Assembly: GCA_942493075.1 (NCBI GenBank)
Contig: OW818681.1
Coordinates: forward strand, 1,302,001-1,366,000
Direction: 5' to 3'
Length of the DNA stretch: 64,000 nucleotides
Source of the DNA: JBBQYD01 sp942493075
GTDB taxonomy: Bacteria; Verrucomicrobiota; Verrucomicrobiia; Limisphaerales; UBA8199
The notes below the pieces were generated by a model. That model saw nothing but the letters and a program-made list of their open reading frames with translations. It searched no databases and was not told where the DNA came from. The first letter of the stretch is position 1. Each line of letters starts with the position of its first letter. Both the position numbers and the translations under genes were made by a program. Positions 17,099 through 26,159 of this stretch are shown here, piece by piece.

Positions 17099-17667
17099 GG
17101 CCGTTGGAGCTTCAGAAAGTTGCTGAGAATCATCCGGCCGCTTTCTGTCAGGATACTTTCGGGGTGAAACTGCACTCCCCAAATCGGGTAGTGCTTATGT
17201 TTCACCCCCATTATTTCCCCCTCTTCCGTTTCGGCTGTCACCTCGAGTACATCCGGCATGGTATCACGCTCAATCACGAGTGAATGATACCGTGTGGCCG
17301 CGAACGGATTGGGCATGCCTGCAAAAAGGTCTTTTCCATTATGCCGGATCGGGGAGGTCTTTCCATGCATCATGCGGTAATTCACGATGACATTTCCGCC
17401 GAAAACATGTCCAATGCACTGGTGGCCCAGGCAGACTCCCAGGGTGGGGATTTCCTTGCTGAAAGATCGAATGATCTCATTGGAGAGCCCTGACTCACGA
17501 GGTGAGCAGGGGCCGGGGGAGATCAGGATACGCTCAGGCTTCAACTCCCGTATCTGGTCGATGCTGATCTGGTCATTACGATGGACCTCCAATTTCACCT
17601 CCATCTCGCCCAGGTACTGGACGATGTTGTAGGTGAACGAATCATAATTATCTATAACCAACAGCAT
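17095..17667 (-). CDS. trpG: Anthranilate/aminodeoxychorismate synthase glutamine amidotransferase subunit
   Basis: 190 residues, a class I glutamine amidotransferase of full length. It begins MLLVIDNYDSFTYNIVQYLG, has the oxyanion-hole SPGPCSP, the nucleophile Cys in GVCLGHQ, and the His-Glu pair in GVQFHPES. It supplies ammonia from glutamine to TrpE or PabB; in many bacteria one protein serves both, so trpG and pabA cannot be separated here. The gene lies 41 bases downstream of aroB on the same strand, a shikimate/chorismate pairing. trpD lies 45 kb away in this window. Confidence 0.93.
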   Translation of the reverse strand: MLLVIDNYDSFTYNIVQYLGEMEVKLEVHRNDQISIDQIRELKPERILISPGPCSPRESGLSNEIIRSFSKEIPTLGVCLGHQCIGHVFGGNVIVNYRMMHGKTSPIRHNGKDLFAGMPNPFAATRYHSLVIERDTMPDVLEVTAETEEGEIMGVKHKHYPIWGVQFHPESILTESGRMILSNFLKLQRP

Positions 17668-17708
17668 AAAACAAAAGGTACCGTATTTGACTTAATCAGA
17701 CAATATTA

Positions 17709-18800
17709 TCATCCCGCCAGGCCTGCCACCGCAGCTTCAACCAACCGGTCTGGCACGCGCTGGCCATATTTCACCTCGCCGATGTGTGTGGCGAGGACAA
17801 ACTTGATCTCGCCGTCGCTCACTTTCTTATCGAGCCGCATGGCTTCCAGTAGGAGCCGCTGTTGAGGCGCTTTCAAACGGACGCTGACGGGCAGGCCGGC
17901 TTTTACAAACAGTTCGAGTATCTTCCGGCTGTCATTGGCAGGAAGACCAGTCAGTTCCTCTGACAACCGGGCAGCCGCCACCTGGCCGATCGAGATCGCT
18001 TCGCCGTGCAAGTATTTGCCGTATTTGGATATGGCTTCGAGCCCATGCCCAATTGTGTGTCCGAAATTCAGAATCGCGCGGAGTCCCCCTTCGGTTTCAT
18101 CCTGGGTAACAACCTCTGCTTTGATCTGGCAGCATCGTGCGATGACAGCCGTCAGCGAATTCGGTTCTCGCGCCAACAATCGGTCCATCTCACGCTCCAG
18201 ACGTTTGAACAAGGCGGCATCGTAGATGATGCCATACTTGATCACCTCTGCGAGCCCGGACCGGTACTCGCGCAAGGGCAGGCTTTCCAAAGTATCCAGG
18301 TCGCAGAAGACGAGCTTCGGCTGATAGAAAGCGCCTACCAGGTTCTTTCCGGCCGGGAGGTTCACGCCCACCTTGCCGCCAACGGAGCTATCCACTTGCG
18401 ACAATAAGGTGGTTGGAATTTGCACGAAAGGAATGCCGCGCAGGTATGTGGCGGCTATGAATCCGGCCAAATCGCCTACTACCCCGCCTCCAAGCGCCAC
18501 CACGAAGGACTTGCGCTCCAGTTTCACGGCTGCCAATTGATCGTAGCAGCGTTGAACCGTTTTCAAGCTCTTTGAGGTCTCGCCAGCCGGCACCGTAATG
18601 ATCTGACCGGAGAACCCCGCCTGCTCCAGAGTGGATTGAACCTTCTCGCCATAAATGGGGGCCACATTGCTATCTGAAATGATGACGAAGCGTCTGCCGA
18701 GCTTGAGTCGGGCGCATGCCTTGCCCAACTGGGACAGAAGCCCAGGGCCGATTCTGATTTCGTAGCTGCGTTCACCTAGCGGTACGTTAACGATTCGCAC
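17709..18800 (-). CDS. aroB: 3-dehydroquinate synthase
   Basis: 363 residues, normal length. It catalyses the second step of the shikimate pathway (DAHP to 3-dehydroquinate; NAD and a divalent metal). Visible signatures are GGGVVGDLAGFIAATYLRG, FVQIPTTLLSQVDSSVGGK, the EVIKYG segment, and the metal-binding NFGHTIGHGLEA. It reads into trpG on the minus strand after 41 bases, which suggests a two-gene aromatic amino-acid operon. The glycosyltransferase gene is divergent, with about 100 bases between. Confidence 0.96.
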   Translation of the reverse strand: MRIVNVPLGERSYEIRIGPGLLSQLGKACARLKLGRRFVIISDSNVAPIYGEKVQSTLEQAGFSGQIITVPAGETSKSLKTVQRCYDQLAAVKLERKSFVVALGGGVVGDLAGFIAATYLRGIPFVQIPTTLLSQVDSSVGGKVGVNLPAGKNLVGAFYQPKLVFCDLDTLESLPLREYRSGLAEVIKYGIIYDAALFKRLEREMDRLLAREPNSLTAVIARCCQIKAEVVTQDETEGGLRAILNFGHTIGHGLEAISKYGKYLHGEAISIGQVAAARLSEELTGLPANDSRKILELFVKAGLPVSVRLKAPQQRLLLEAMRLDKKVSDGEIKFVLATHIGEVKYGQRVPDRLVEAAVAGLAG

Positions 18801-18903
18801 GCGTCCAGAATAGGCGGCGGGTGGCCGGTGTCAACGTGGTGCCAACATATCGGACCCGAAAACGCTCGACACCTGATCGGTGTGGCGGAAGACTCCCCAC
18901 AGC

Positions 18904-19893
18904 ATGGAAACGAGCCAGATCGCCGGTGAATCGCCCTATTTGAGCTTTCTCCTGCCCTGTTATAATGAGGGAGCGGTTTTGCGTGAGACCTATCGGCGTG
19001 TCAAAGCCGTCGCTGACCATTTGGGCCGCGCTCATGAGATCGTGCTGGTGAACGACGGCTCGAAGGACGATACACTGGCGCACATGCTAGATCTGGTCAG
19101 CGGCGATCCTCATTTGGTGATTGTCAATCTTTCGAGGAACTTCGGACATCAGTTGGCGCTTTCCGCCGGTCTCCACTACTGCAGCGGAGAACGAGTTTTG
19201 ATCATGGACGCAGATCTCCAGGATCCCCCCGAGCTAGCCCCGGAGATGCTGGCACTCATGGATCAGGGAGCCGACGTGGTTTATGCGCAACGGCGTACGC
19301 GCCCGGGAGACGAGCGGTTCAAGCGCATCGCCTGCGCCGTTTTCTACCGGCTACTAAGCAGGCTCTCCGAATGGCCCATTCCACTCGACACAGGGGATTT
19401 TCGACTGATTTCGCGCAGGGTTGTCGATCTGATCCTGCAAATGCCCGAGAAACATCCATTTCTGCGAGGGATGGTGAGCTGGGTTGGTTTTCGGCAGGTG
19501 CCAGTTTATTACGACCGTGATGCGAGGTTTGCAGGGGAAACGAAGTATCCACTCGGGCGTCTGATCCGGCTCGCCCTGGATGGCATTATGGCCTCTTCGA
19601 CGAAGCCTTTGGCGCTGGCAAGTTATGCGGGCCTATTGTTTGCAGGCGCCAGCTTGATGCTCATCGTTTACGCCCTGTGGTCCTGGTTTTCCGGTGGGAA
19701 AACCCCTCAAGGCTGGACCAGTTTAATGATCGCCATCACGTTGTTGGGCAGTTGCCAGCTTTTCGTGCTTGGCATCGTGGGGCAGTACCTGGGCAGGGCG
19801 TTTGAGCAGCTTCGCGGCAGGCCGCAGTTTATCGTTCAGCAGGTCGTGAGGGGTGATTCCGGCGGCAAATCCACCAAGGTTAAGGGTGTGTGA
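18904..19893 (+). CDS. Glycosyltransferase family 2, polyprenyl-phosphate type
   Basis: About 329 residues. The N-terminal GT-A domain has SFLLPCYNEGAVLRETYRR, VLVNDGSKDDT and the DADLQDPPE metal motif, as in DPM1/GtrB/ArnC-like enzymes that transfer a sugar to undecaprenyl or dolichyl phosphate. Two C-terminal membrane helices follow (YAGLLFAGASLMLIVYALW, LMIAITLLGSCQLFVLGIV). ATG 18904 is preferred over GTG 18880. It is probably involved in cell-envelope glycan or lipid modification; the sugar is unknown. It is divergent from aroB. Confidence 0.88.
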   Translation: METSQIAGESPYLSFLLPCYNEGAVLRETYRRVKAVADHLGRAHEIVLVNDGSKDDTLAHMLDLVSGDPHLVIVNLSRNFGHQLALSAGLHYCSGERVLIMDADLQDPPELAPEMLALMDQGADVVYAQRRTRPGDERFKRIACAVFYRLLSRLSEWPIPLDTGDFRLISRRVVDLILQMPEKHPFLRGMVSWVGFRQVPVYYDRDARFAGETKYPLGRLIRLALDGIMASSTKPLALASYAGLLFAGASLMLIVYALWSWFSGGKTPQGWTSLMIAITLLGSCQLFVLGIVGQYLGRAFEQLRGRPQFIVQQVVRGDSGGKSTKVKGV

Positions 19894-20074
19894 ACGAGGG
19901 CTGTGGGATGTTTTTAAGCACATTTGACTACTTTTAGCGGAACCTGCTTGACGGAAAGCCCATAATGCAACAGGCTACACGGCGCTACAACGGGTGGCCT
20001 AAAACGCGCCCGTCTCTTGAGCCAGCAGATTTAGCACAGTGCCGCTGGCCGCAGCACGAAATTATTAAACAAGT

Positions 20075-20176
20075 ATGGGTTCATTAAAGAAACGTCGGAA
20101 GGCGAAGATCAATAAGCACAAACGTCGCAAGAAGCTGCGCGCGCATCGTCATAAGAAGCGCACCTGGCAGAAGTAA
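20075..20176 (+). CDS. 33-residue AURKAIP1/COX24 (mS38)-like basic protein
   Basis: ATG 20075 to TAA 20176 encodes a 33-residue, extremely Lys/Arg/His-rich peptide beginning MGSLKKRRKAKINKHKRRK and ending TWQK. The pattern SLKKRRKxKxxKHKRRKxLRxxRHKK matches the AURKAIP1/COX24 domain found in mitochondrial ribosomal protein mS38 and in short bacterial proteins of Bacteroidota and Verrucomicrobiota. A ribosome-associated role is inferred from that family. It ends 77 bases before the TPR lipoprotein start and may share its transcript. Confidence 0.8.
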   Translation: MGSLKKRRKAKINKHKRRKKLRAHRHKKRTWQK

Positions 20177-20253
20177 TCTGCGGTTCGATGATTTCCGGGC
20201 GGGCCATGCTGCAACGTGTGGCCCGCTCCATTATTGGGGGAGTGCTCTTCACC

Positions 20254-21945
20254 ATGTGCCCTCGAACTGGTTTGTGCATACTGCTGGCTGGCTTGGTTGT
20301 CTGGCTTGGAGCTGGCTGTGGCACTCCCGGATCGCGCGGCCCGCAATCCGTCCAAACCTCCTCAGGCGAGATCAGTGACTCCGCGCTGGACCGCTTGTCC
20401 CAGGCGCATGCCCTCTTTGCGGCAGGCGTAATCGAGGAACTCAACGGGAATCATGTCGGTGCTATTCAGGCCTACTATGAAGCAGGCCTCAAAGACCCTC
20501 TGGATGAAGGTTTGATCCTTGATGTCACCCTTCACCTGATTCAGAGCAAGGAGCTCGATAAGGCTCTAGAGGTCGCCAAAACTGCTGCTGAACGGCCATC
20601 GGCTTCCGGGGCCATGCTCGCACGGCTTGCTTTCATTTATGCCCAAATGGGCAAGGAAGAGCTTGCACTCTCCACCAACCGCAAGGCTATTCGCCGATCC
20701 CCCGGCACCCTGCTGCCCTATCACAATCTGTTCCTCTATTACGTCCAGAAGAAGCTGCCCGATGATGCGCTGAAGATCCTCACCGAGGCTGAAGCTCAGG
20801 TTAAAGCTGAACCCGAATCGTTACTGGCCCTTTCCGAACTCTATGCCGGATTCGGCCTCGCCTTCCCCACGCAGCGAGAGCAAACCGCAGCCAAAGCACT
20901 GGAACTGCTCCGGCAGGTGGACAAGCTGGCGCCCGACGAACCGACCGTCCGTCTAAAGCTCGCCGATGGATTAAATTTGCTGGGAGACGCTGAACGGGCC
21001 TCACAGCTTTACCTGGATTTGCTCAAGAAACTGCCAGACGTGCCGCTCGCCCGCGAGCGGGTGCACGCCAAGTTGGCGGAAATTTATCTCCGGACCAAGG
21101 ACCGCACACGTGCCTTGGAACAGTTGAAGGCCCTTATCAACGAGGATCCGCTGAATGCCCAGGCATACTACTATCTTGGTCGGATTTCGTTCGATGAAGG
21201 CAAGGTCGAGGAGGCCATTGATCATTACCGCAAAACGATCATCCTGAACGCGAATTTCGAACCGGCCTACTATGAGCTGGCTTCGGCGCTCATTGCCACC
21301 CACAAGACTCACGACGCCCTGGCATTGCTTGAGCAAGCCCGGCAGAAGTTTGCCGAGAACTTTTTTTGCGAGTTCCTCACGGGGATGGCCCTGGGGCTGG
21401 AAAAATCCTACACAGAGGCCATTCGCCATTTCACCGCCGCTGAAGTGATCGCGTCTGCGAAGGACCCCGAGAGGTTAAACGAGAATTTTTTCTTTCAGGT
21501 TGGCGCCACTCACGAAAGGAACCACGATTTTGTTACGGCGGAGAAGTATTTCCTCAAGAGTCTGAAACTTGCCCCAAACAACGGAGAGGTTTTGAATTAT
21601 CTCGGATACATGTGGACAGAGCAGGGGACCAAGCTCACCGAGGCGCAAGAGCTGATCGAGAAGGCGCTGAAACAGGAACCGGAGAATGAGGCCTACCTCG
21701 ACAGCATGGGCTGGGTGCTCTTCAAGCTGAACAAACCTGCCGAAGCACTGCCGTTTCTTGAGAAGGCCCTCAAGGCCACTAAAGAGCCTGACTCGGTCAT
21801 CTTCGACCATCTTGGGGATGTTCATGCGGCTTTGAACAATATGGAAATGGCGCGCGAATACTGGAGCAAATCGCTGGCTCTCGAAGCGAGCGACGCGGTT
21901 CGCAAGAAGCTTGATTCAGCAGTGTCGCGAGTTCCCGAGCCATGA
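20254..21945 (+). CDS. Tetratricopeptide-repeat lipoprotein
   Basis: About 563 residues. I chose ATG 20254 because it yields a compact lipoprotein signal (MCPRTGLCILLAGLVVWL with the lipobox Cys in GAGC), preceded by GGGGGAG 12 bases upstream. An in-frame ATG at 20188 would add 22 residues. Many TPR motifs follow, for example AQAYYYLGRISFDEGKVEEA, NGEVLNYLGYMWTEQG and DSVIFDHLGDVHAALNN. It is probably an outer-membrane-anchored scaffold. Its stop overlaps the next ATG (ATGA), so it is translationally coupled to the DUF2203 gene. Confidence 0.88.
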   Translation: MCPRTGLCILLAGLVVWLGAGCGTPGSRGPQSVQTSSGEISDSALDRLSQAHALFAAGVIEELNGNHVGAIQAYYEAGLKDPLDEGLILDVTLHLIQSKELDKALEVAKTAAERPSASGAMLARLAFIYAQMGKEELALSTNRKAIRRSPGTLLPYHNLFLYYVQKKLPDDALKILTEAEAQVKAEPESLLALSELYAGFGLAFPTQREQTAAKALELLRQVDKLAPDEPTVRLKLADGLNLLGDAERASQLYLDLLKKLPDVPLARERVHAKLAEIYLRTKDRTRALEQLKALINEDPLNAQAYYYLGRISFDEGKVEEAIDHYRKTIILNANFEPAYYELASALIATHKTHDALALLEQARQKFAENFFCEFLTGMALGLEKSYTEAIRHFTAAEVIASAKDPERLNENFFFQVGATHERNHDFVTAEKYFLKSLKLAPNNGEVLNYLGYMWTEQGTKLTEAQELIEKALKQEPENEAYLDSMGWVLFKLNKPAEALPFLEKALKATKEPDSVIFDHLGDVHAALNNMEMAREYWSKSLALEASDAVRKKLDSAVSRVPEP

Positions 21946-22325
21946 GTTACCTTTTTGACAAGCATTATACGCGCGCGCAAGCGCGCCAGTTGTTGCCACA
22001 ACTCACGACCTGGCTGCGGCAGTTGCAGCAGCTCCATGAGGCAATTACCAGGCATGAAACGCGGATGAGCGGCGCGATTAATGGCGGAGCCGACATGGGC
22101 GGTGAGACGGTCAATTCCTGGATCAAGGATCTTGCCGGCTATCAGGAAGTGATGCATGAACTTCAAACCCGGCGTATCCAACTCAAGGATCTGAGTCGCG
22201 GGCTGATCGATTTTCCAGCGATCATCGGCGGGAAGGAAGTCTTTCTCTGCTGGGAACTGGGAGAGGAAGATATCGAGTATTGGCACGACCTGGATGCCGG
22301 TTACATCGGCAGGGAACTTCTGTAA
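21942..22325 (+). CDS. DUF2203 family protein
   Basis: 127 residues, an all-alpha protein. It begins YLFDKHYTRAQARQLLPQL, contains ELQTRRIQLKDLSRGLIDFP, and ends with CWELGEEDIEYWHDLDAGY, the diagnostic end of DUF2203. No biochemical function is established for the family. The 4-base overlap with the TPR lipoprotein suggests coupled expression. It is followed by a 219-base gap before the Gld-like ABC module in which I see no further gene. Confidence 0.9.
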   Translation: MSYLFDKHYTRAQARQLLPQLTTWLRQLQQLHEAITRHETRMSGAINGGADMGGETVNSWIKDLAGYQEVMHELQTRRIQLKDLSRGLIDFPAIIGGKEVFLCWELGEEDIEYWHDLDAGYIGRELL

Positions 22326-22544
22326 GCGCGCGATGGGGCTCGCTTGCGGGCGCAAGATCGATCAAGATCCACCCTTGGAGCAGTTCGGCTGTTTTTCGTT
22401 GATAGAAAAAAATTGAACAGCGCGAGCCAGTTAGGTATCAAAAACGCTCGAAAACCGCCGTGCGGTCATTCCCGGCGTTTTCAAATATGGTCGCAGGTAA
22501 CTGATTTGGAATTTCGGCCTGAATGGCCCGGAAATGCAGCTTTT

Positions 22545-23501
22545 ATGATCAAAGTTCAGAATCTCGCAAAATATTTCGGTGAGAAGAAAGCCGTTGACGG
22601 GATTTCTTTCAACGTGGAGCGCGGGGAGGTTCTTGGCTTTTTAGGACCGAACGGCGCTGGGAAATCCACTACGATGCGGATGATCACCGGCTTTATTCCT
22701 CCCACCGAGGGGACGGTGTCCGTGGGTGGATTCGACATTGTCGAGCAACCGCTCGAAGCCAAGCGTTTGATAGGCTATCTGCCCGAGAATGCTCCGGCTT
22801 ATACCGACATGACGGTGCACGGTTTCCTCAGCTTTGCCGCTGAGATCCGGGGCTTTTCGGGTGAAGCCAAAAAACGGGCGGTGCATCGCGCGGTGGAAAT
22901 GTGTTTCCTGGAAAGCGTGATGCACCAAAGCGTGGAGACCCTTTCCAAAGGCTACCGGCATAGGACCTGTTTCGCGCAGTCCATCATTCATGATCCCGAT
23001 GTGCTGGTGCTTGATGAGCCGACAGATGGCCTTGATCCCAACCAGAAGCACGAGGTCCGGCAACTCATCCGCCGTATGGGTGAGAAGAAAGCCATTATTT
23101 TCTCGACCCACATTCTGGAGGAGGTGGATGCGGTTTGCTCCCGGGCGATGATCATCGACCGAGGGCGCGTTGTGGCGAACGGCACTCCAGCCGAATTGCG
23201 CCAGCGTTCTGAATGGGCGGGTGCTGTGACCTTGCGGGTAACTGGAATCACCGGCGCAAATCTTACGGCACGCCTGGCCCAGTTGGCTGGCGTCAAACGA
23301 ACCGCCTTGCTCAAAGAAGAATCGGGCGTGGTAACAGCTCGCGTCTATCCGAAAGAGGGTGTGGTAAATGGGTCAGTTGCCCGCGCCATCGCGGAGGCGG
23401 CCCAAGGCTGGCGAATTGAAGAACTCCATACTGAGGAAGGCAAGCTCGATGAGGTTTTCAGAAGCATCACGATGCCTGACACTGCGAAGGAAGCTAAATA
23501 A
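22545..23501 (+). CDS. ABC transporter ATP-binding protein, GldA-like (module 1)
   Basis: 318 residues from ATG 22545; a longer frame reaches 22344 but its extra 67 residues do not resemble the family. Walker A GPNGAGKS, signature LSKGYRHR in place of LSGGQ, Walker B VLVLDEPTDGLD, H-loop IIFSTHILEEV. The C-terminal extension (about residues 215-318) is typical of GldA/NatA-type exporters. It is the first gene of a four-gene unit with a permease, a GldG-like protein and a DUF4340 protein. It overlaps the permease start by one base (TAATG). Confidence 0.92.
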   Translation: MIKVQNLAKYFGEKKAVDGISFNVERGEVLGFLGPNGAGKSTTMRMITGFIPPTEGTVSVGGFDIVEQPLEAKRLIGYLPENAPAYTDMTVHGFLSFAAEIRGFSGEAKKRAVHRAVEMCFLESVMHQSVETLSKGYRHRTCFAQSIIHDPDVLVLDEPTDGLDPNQKHEVRQLIRRMGEKKAIIFSTHILEEVDAVCSRAMIIDRGRVVANGTPAELRQRSEWAGAVTLRVTGITGANLTARLAQLAGVKRTALLKEESGVVTARVYPKEGVVNGSVARAIAEAAQGWRIEELHTEEGKLDEVFRSITMPDTAKEAK

Positions 23502-24247
23502 TGAGATCCTGGAATAACATCAAAACGATCACAAAACGGGAGCTGGGTGCGTATTTCGCTTCACCCCTGGCTTATGTGTTCATCGTTATTTTTCTGCTGC
23601 TATGCGGCTTCTTTACCTTCATGGTTGGGGGCTTTTTTGAGCGTGGTGAAGCGTCTCTCGTGAGGCCGTTCTTCGACTGGCATCCCTGGTTTTATCTCTT
23701 CCTGGTGCCGGCTGTCGGCATGCGGCTGTGGGCGGAGGAACGCCGCGTGGGAACGATTGAACTGCTCCTCACGATGCCTGTTACCGCCTGGCAGGCAATC
23801 ATGGGCAAATTCCTCGCCTCGTGGCTCTTCCTGGGGCTGGCCTTGTTGTTGACCTTCCCGGTGGTCATCACCGTGAATTACCTGGGTGACCCGGATAACG
23901 GTGTCATCTTCGCCGGGTATGTCGGGAGCTGGCTCATGGCCGGGGCCTATCTCGCGATCAGTTGTCTGACCTCAGCCATGACACGCGCGCAGGTCGTCAG
24001 CTTCATCCTGTCGCTCGTGATCTGCTTGTTCCTGATCCTGGCGGGTTTTCCTCCCGTGATTAACCTGCTTGAGTCCTGGGCTCAGCCCTGGCTGGTTGAT
24101 GCCATCGCATCGGTGAGCGTTATCACTCACTTCGATGGATTCCAAAAGGGCGTGCTCGATTCTCGCGACGTGCTCTTCTTCCTCTCTCTAATCGTATTCT
24201 CACTTTTCTCCACCTCGGTAATCCTTCGTAGTCACCGAGCGGGCTAA
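23501..24247 (+). CDS. ABC-2 type permease, GldF-like (module 1)
   Basis: 248 residues with six hydrophobic segments, beginning TITKRELGAYFASPLAYVF, the start seen in GldF-like ABC-2 permeases. The EERRVGTIELLLTMPV segment is a family hallmark. Together with the upstream ATPase it should form the membrane channel of an exporter. GldAFG was first described in Bacteroidota gliding motility, but the same set occurs in many non-gliding bacteria with unknown substrate. The GldG-like gene follows after 13 bases. Confidence 0.9.
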   Translation: MRSWNNIKTITKRELGAYFASPLAYVFIVIFLLLCGFFTFMVGGFFERGEASLVRPFFDWHPWFYLFLVPAVGMRLWAEERRVGTIELLLTMPVTAWQAIMGKFLASWLFLGLALLLTFPVVITVNYLGDPDNGVIFAGYVGSWLMAGAYLAISCLTSAMTRAQVVSFILSLVICLFLILAGFPPVINLLESWAQPWLVDAIASVSVITHFDGFQKGVLDSRDVLFFLSLIVFSLFSTSVILRSHRAG

Positions 24248-24260
24248 TTGGAAACGTGCC

Positions 24261-26159
24261 ATGAAGAAAAAATCTACAGAAAATTTCTTATACTCGGCGG
24301 TCGGAGTGCTGGCCATGGCGGCTGTCCTCCTGGCAGCCAACATGATCATGGGGGTCATGAAGACCCGGGTGGACCTCACCAAGGAAAAGGCCTACACGCT
24401 ATCAGCGGGCACCCGGGAAATCCTGAAGAAGCTGGATACCCCTGTTAAGATCCGCCTCTATGTCACGCAGGTGTCGGATTCGAGCCCGCAAACCGTCTTC
24501 CTAAAGGGTTACGCCAAGAAGGTCGAGGACCTCCTTTCCGAATACAAACAGGTCGCCGGCAAAAACCTCATCATCGAGAAACTGGACCCTCAGCCGGATT
24601 CGGATGCAGAGGATTCCGCGCGCTTGGATGGAGTCGAAGGCGAGATGCTGCCCACGGGTGAACAGTTCTACATGGGTTTGGCCGTGAGCCTTGTGGACCA
24701 GAAACAGGCGATCCCATTCCTGGCACCCAACCGCGAACGCCAGCTCGAGTACGATATCACACGAGCCATCACCCGGGTGGTGTCTCCCGACAAACCGGTC
24801 GTCGGCATCATGAGCCCGCTGCCCGTTTTTGGCGCCCAGGCCAACCCAATGATGATGCGCATGGGACAGCAGGGCGCGCAGCAGCCTTGGGCGCTGGTTC
24901 GCGAGTTGCGCAATGATTTCACCGTGAAATCCATCGCGATGGATGTGGACCAGATCGAGGAGGATATCAAGGTGCTGGTGGTGATCCATCCGCGTGAGAT
25001 TACGGACAAGGCGCTCTATGCGATCGATCAATTCGTCCTGCGCGGGGGCAAGCTGCTGACCTTCCTCGATCCGCTGCCGATCATCGACAGTCGCGAGCAG
25101 AATCAAATGCTCGGCAACATTCCCAATGCCGGTTCATCCATGGAGAAGCTCATCAAAGCCTGGGGCTTGTCATTTGATACTTCGAAAGTGGTTGCTGACG
25201 TGAACTACATGATGCAGCTCGGCGGACGTAATGGCCAGCCACAGCAGGCGCCGGCCTTTTTGTCCGTTACGCCGGAAGGCATTAATGAGAATGAAATCGT
25301 GACAAGCCAGATCGACAACATCTGGCTGCCGTTTGCAGGCGCCATCACTGGCACCCCCGCAGAAGGGCTGACCAAGACCGTGCTGCTCAAGAGCACCAAG
25401 CAATCCCAGCTTGTGGATGGGTTCATGGCCAATCTTTCGGGCGAGAACGTTTTGAAGGAGTTCAAGCCTTCCGATACCGAGTACGCCCTGGCCGTGCGTT
25501 TGACTGGCAAGTTCAAGACCGCGTTCCCAAATGGCGCCCCCGAGGACAAGTCAGCCGGGGACACGAACGCTCCCGCCAAACCCCCAGGACTGTCGGTTTC
25601 GGCCCAGACAAATATCGTGTTCATCGTGGGCGATGCGGACATGCTCTTCGACAACTTCGCGCTGCGGCAGATCCAAAGCCCCTTCGGCAACATGGCTATG
25701 GCAATGAACGGGAACCTGAATCTGGCTCAGAATATCATCGAGCAGATGGCGGGGGATGACAGCCTGATCAGCGTCCGCAGCCGCGCCGTGCAGAACCGTC
25801 CCTTCACCGTAGTGAAGAAAATGCAGGCCGAGGCAGAATCCAATTACCGGAACAAAATCAAGGAACTGGAAGACAGTCTTGCTGAAACGCAGCGGCAGCT
25901 CAACGAACTGCAACAGAAGAAAGAGAAGGGACAACGGTTCATTCTCTCTCCTGAGCAGCAGGCCGCCGTGGAAGATTTCCGCAAGAAAGAGGCTGATGTT
26001 AAGGTCAAACTCAAAGCCGAACGCAAGAGATTGCGCCAGGATATTGACTCGCTGGAGAACCGGCTGAAGTGGTTCAACATAGCCGCCATGCCGGTTCTGG
26101 TTAGTTTGTCTGGTTTAAGCCTGGCTTTCTACAAACGTAAACGCACTGCAGCAAAATGA
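24261..26159 (+). CDS. GldG-like ABC auxiliary protein (module 1)
   Basis: 632 residues. An N-terminal membrane helix (FLYSAVGVLAMAAVLLAANM) is followed by RVDLTKEKAYTLSAGTREIL, the usual start of the extracytoplasmic GldG/ABC_transp_aux domain. The middle (residues about 150-480) carries IHPREITDKALYAIDQFVLR and GGKLLTFLDPLP. A charged coiled-coil (about 535-610, KELEDSLAETQRQLNELQQ) precedes a C-terminal membrane helix. The periplasmic domain probably binds substrate or a partner. Its stop overlaps the DUF4340 start (ATGA). It is longer than the module 2 counterpart, mainly through the coiled-coil. Confidence 0.88.
   Translation: MKKKSTENFLYSAVGVLAMAAVLLAANMIMGVMKTRVDLTKEKAYTLSAGTREILKKLDTPVKIRLYVTQVSDSSPQTVFLKGYAKKVEDLLSEYKQVAGKNLIIEKLDPQPDSDAEDSARLDGVEGEMLPTGEQFYMGLAVSLVDQKQAIPFLAPNRERQLEYDITRAITRVVSPDKPVVGIMSPLPVFGAQANPMMMRMGQQGAQQPWALVRELRNDFTVKSIAMDVDQIEEDIKVLVVIHPREITDKALYAIDQFVLRGGKLLTFLDPLPIIDSREQNQMLGNIPNAGSSMEKLIKAWGLSFDTSKVVADVNYMMQLGGRNGQPQQAPAFLSVTPEGINENEIVTSQIDNIWLPFAGAITGTPAEGLTKTVLLKSTKQSQLVDGFMANLSGENVLKEFKPSDTEYALAVRLTGKFKTAFPNGAPEDKSAGDTNAPAKPPGLSVSAQTNIVFIVGDADMLFDNFALRQIQSPFGNMAMAMNGNLNLAQNIIEQMAGDDSLISVRSRAVQNRPFTVVKKMQAEAESNYRNKIKELEDSLAETQRQLNELQQKKEKGQRFILSPEQQAAVEDFRKKEADVKVKLKAERKRLRQDIDSLENRLKWFNIAAMPVLVSLSGLSLAFYKRKRTAAK

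Noticed and set aside
22344..22544. 67-residue N-terminal extension of the module 1 ATPase
   Set aside because: The residues do not match the family, which starts at MIKVQNLAKYFG.
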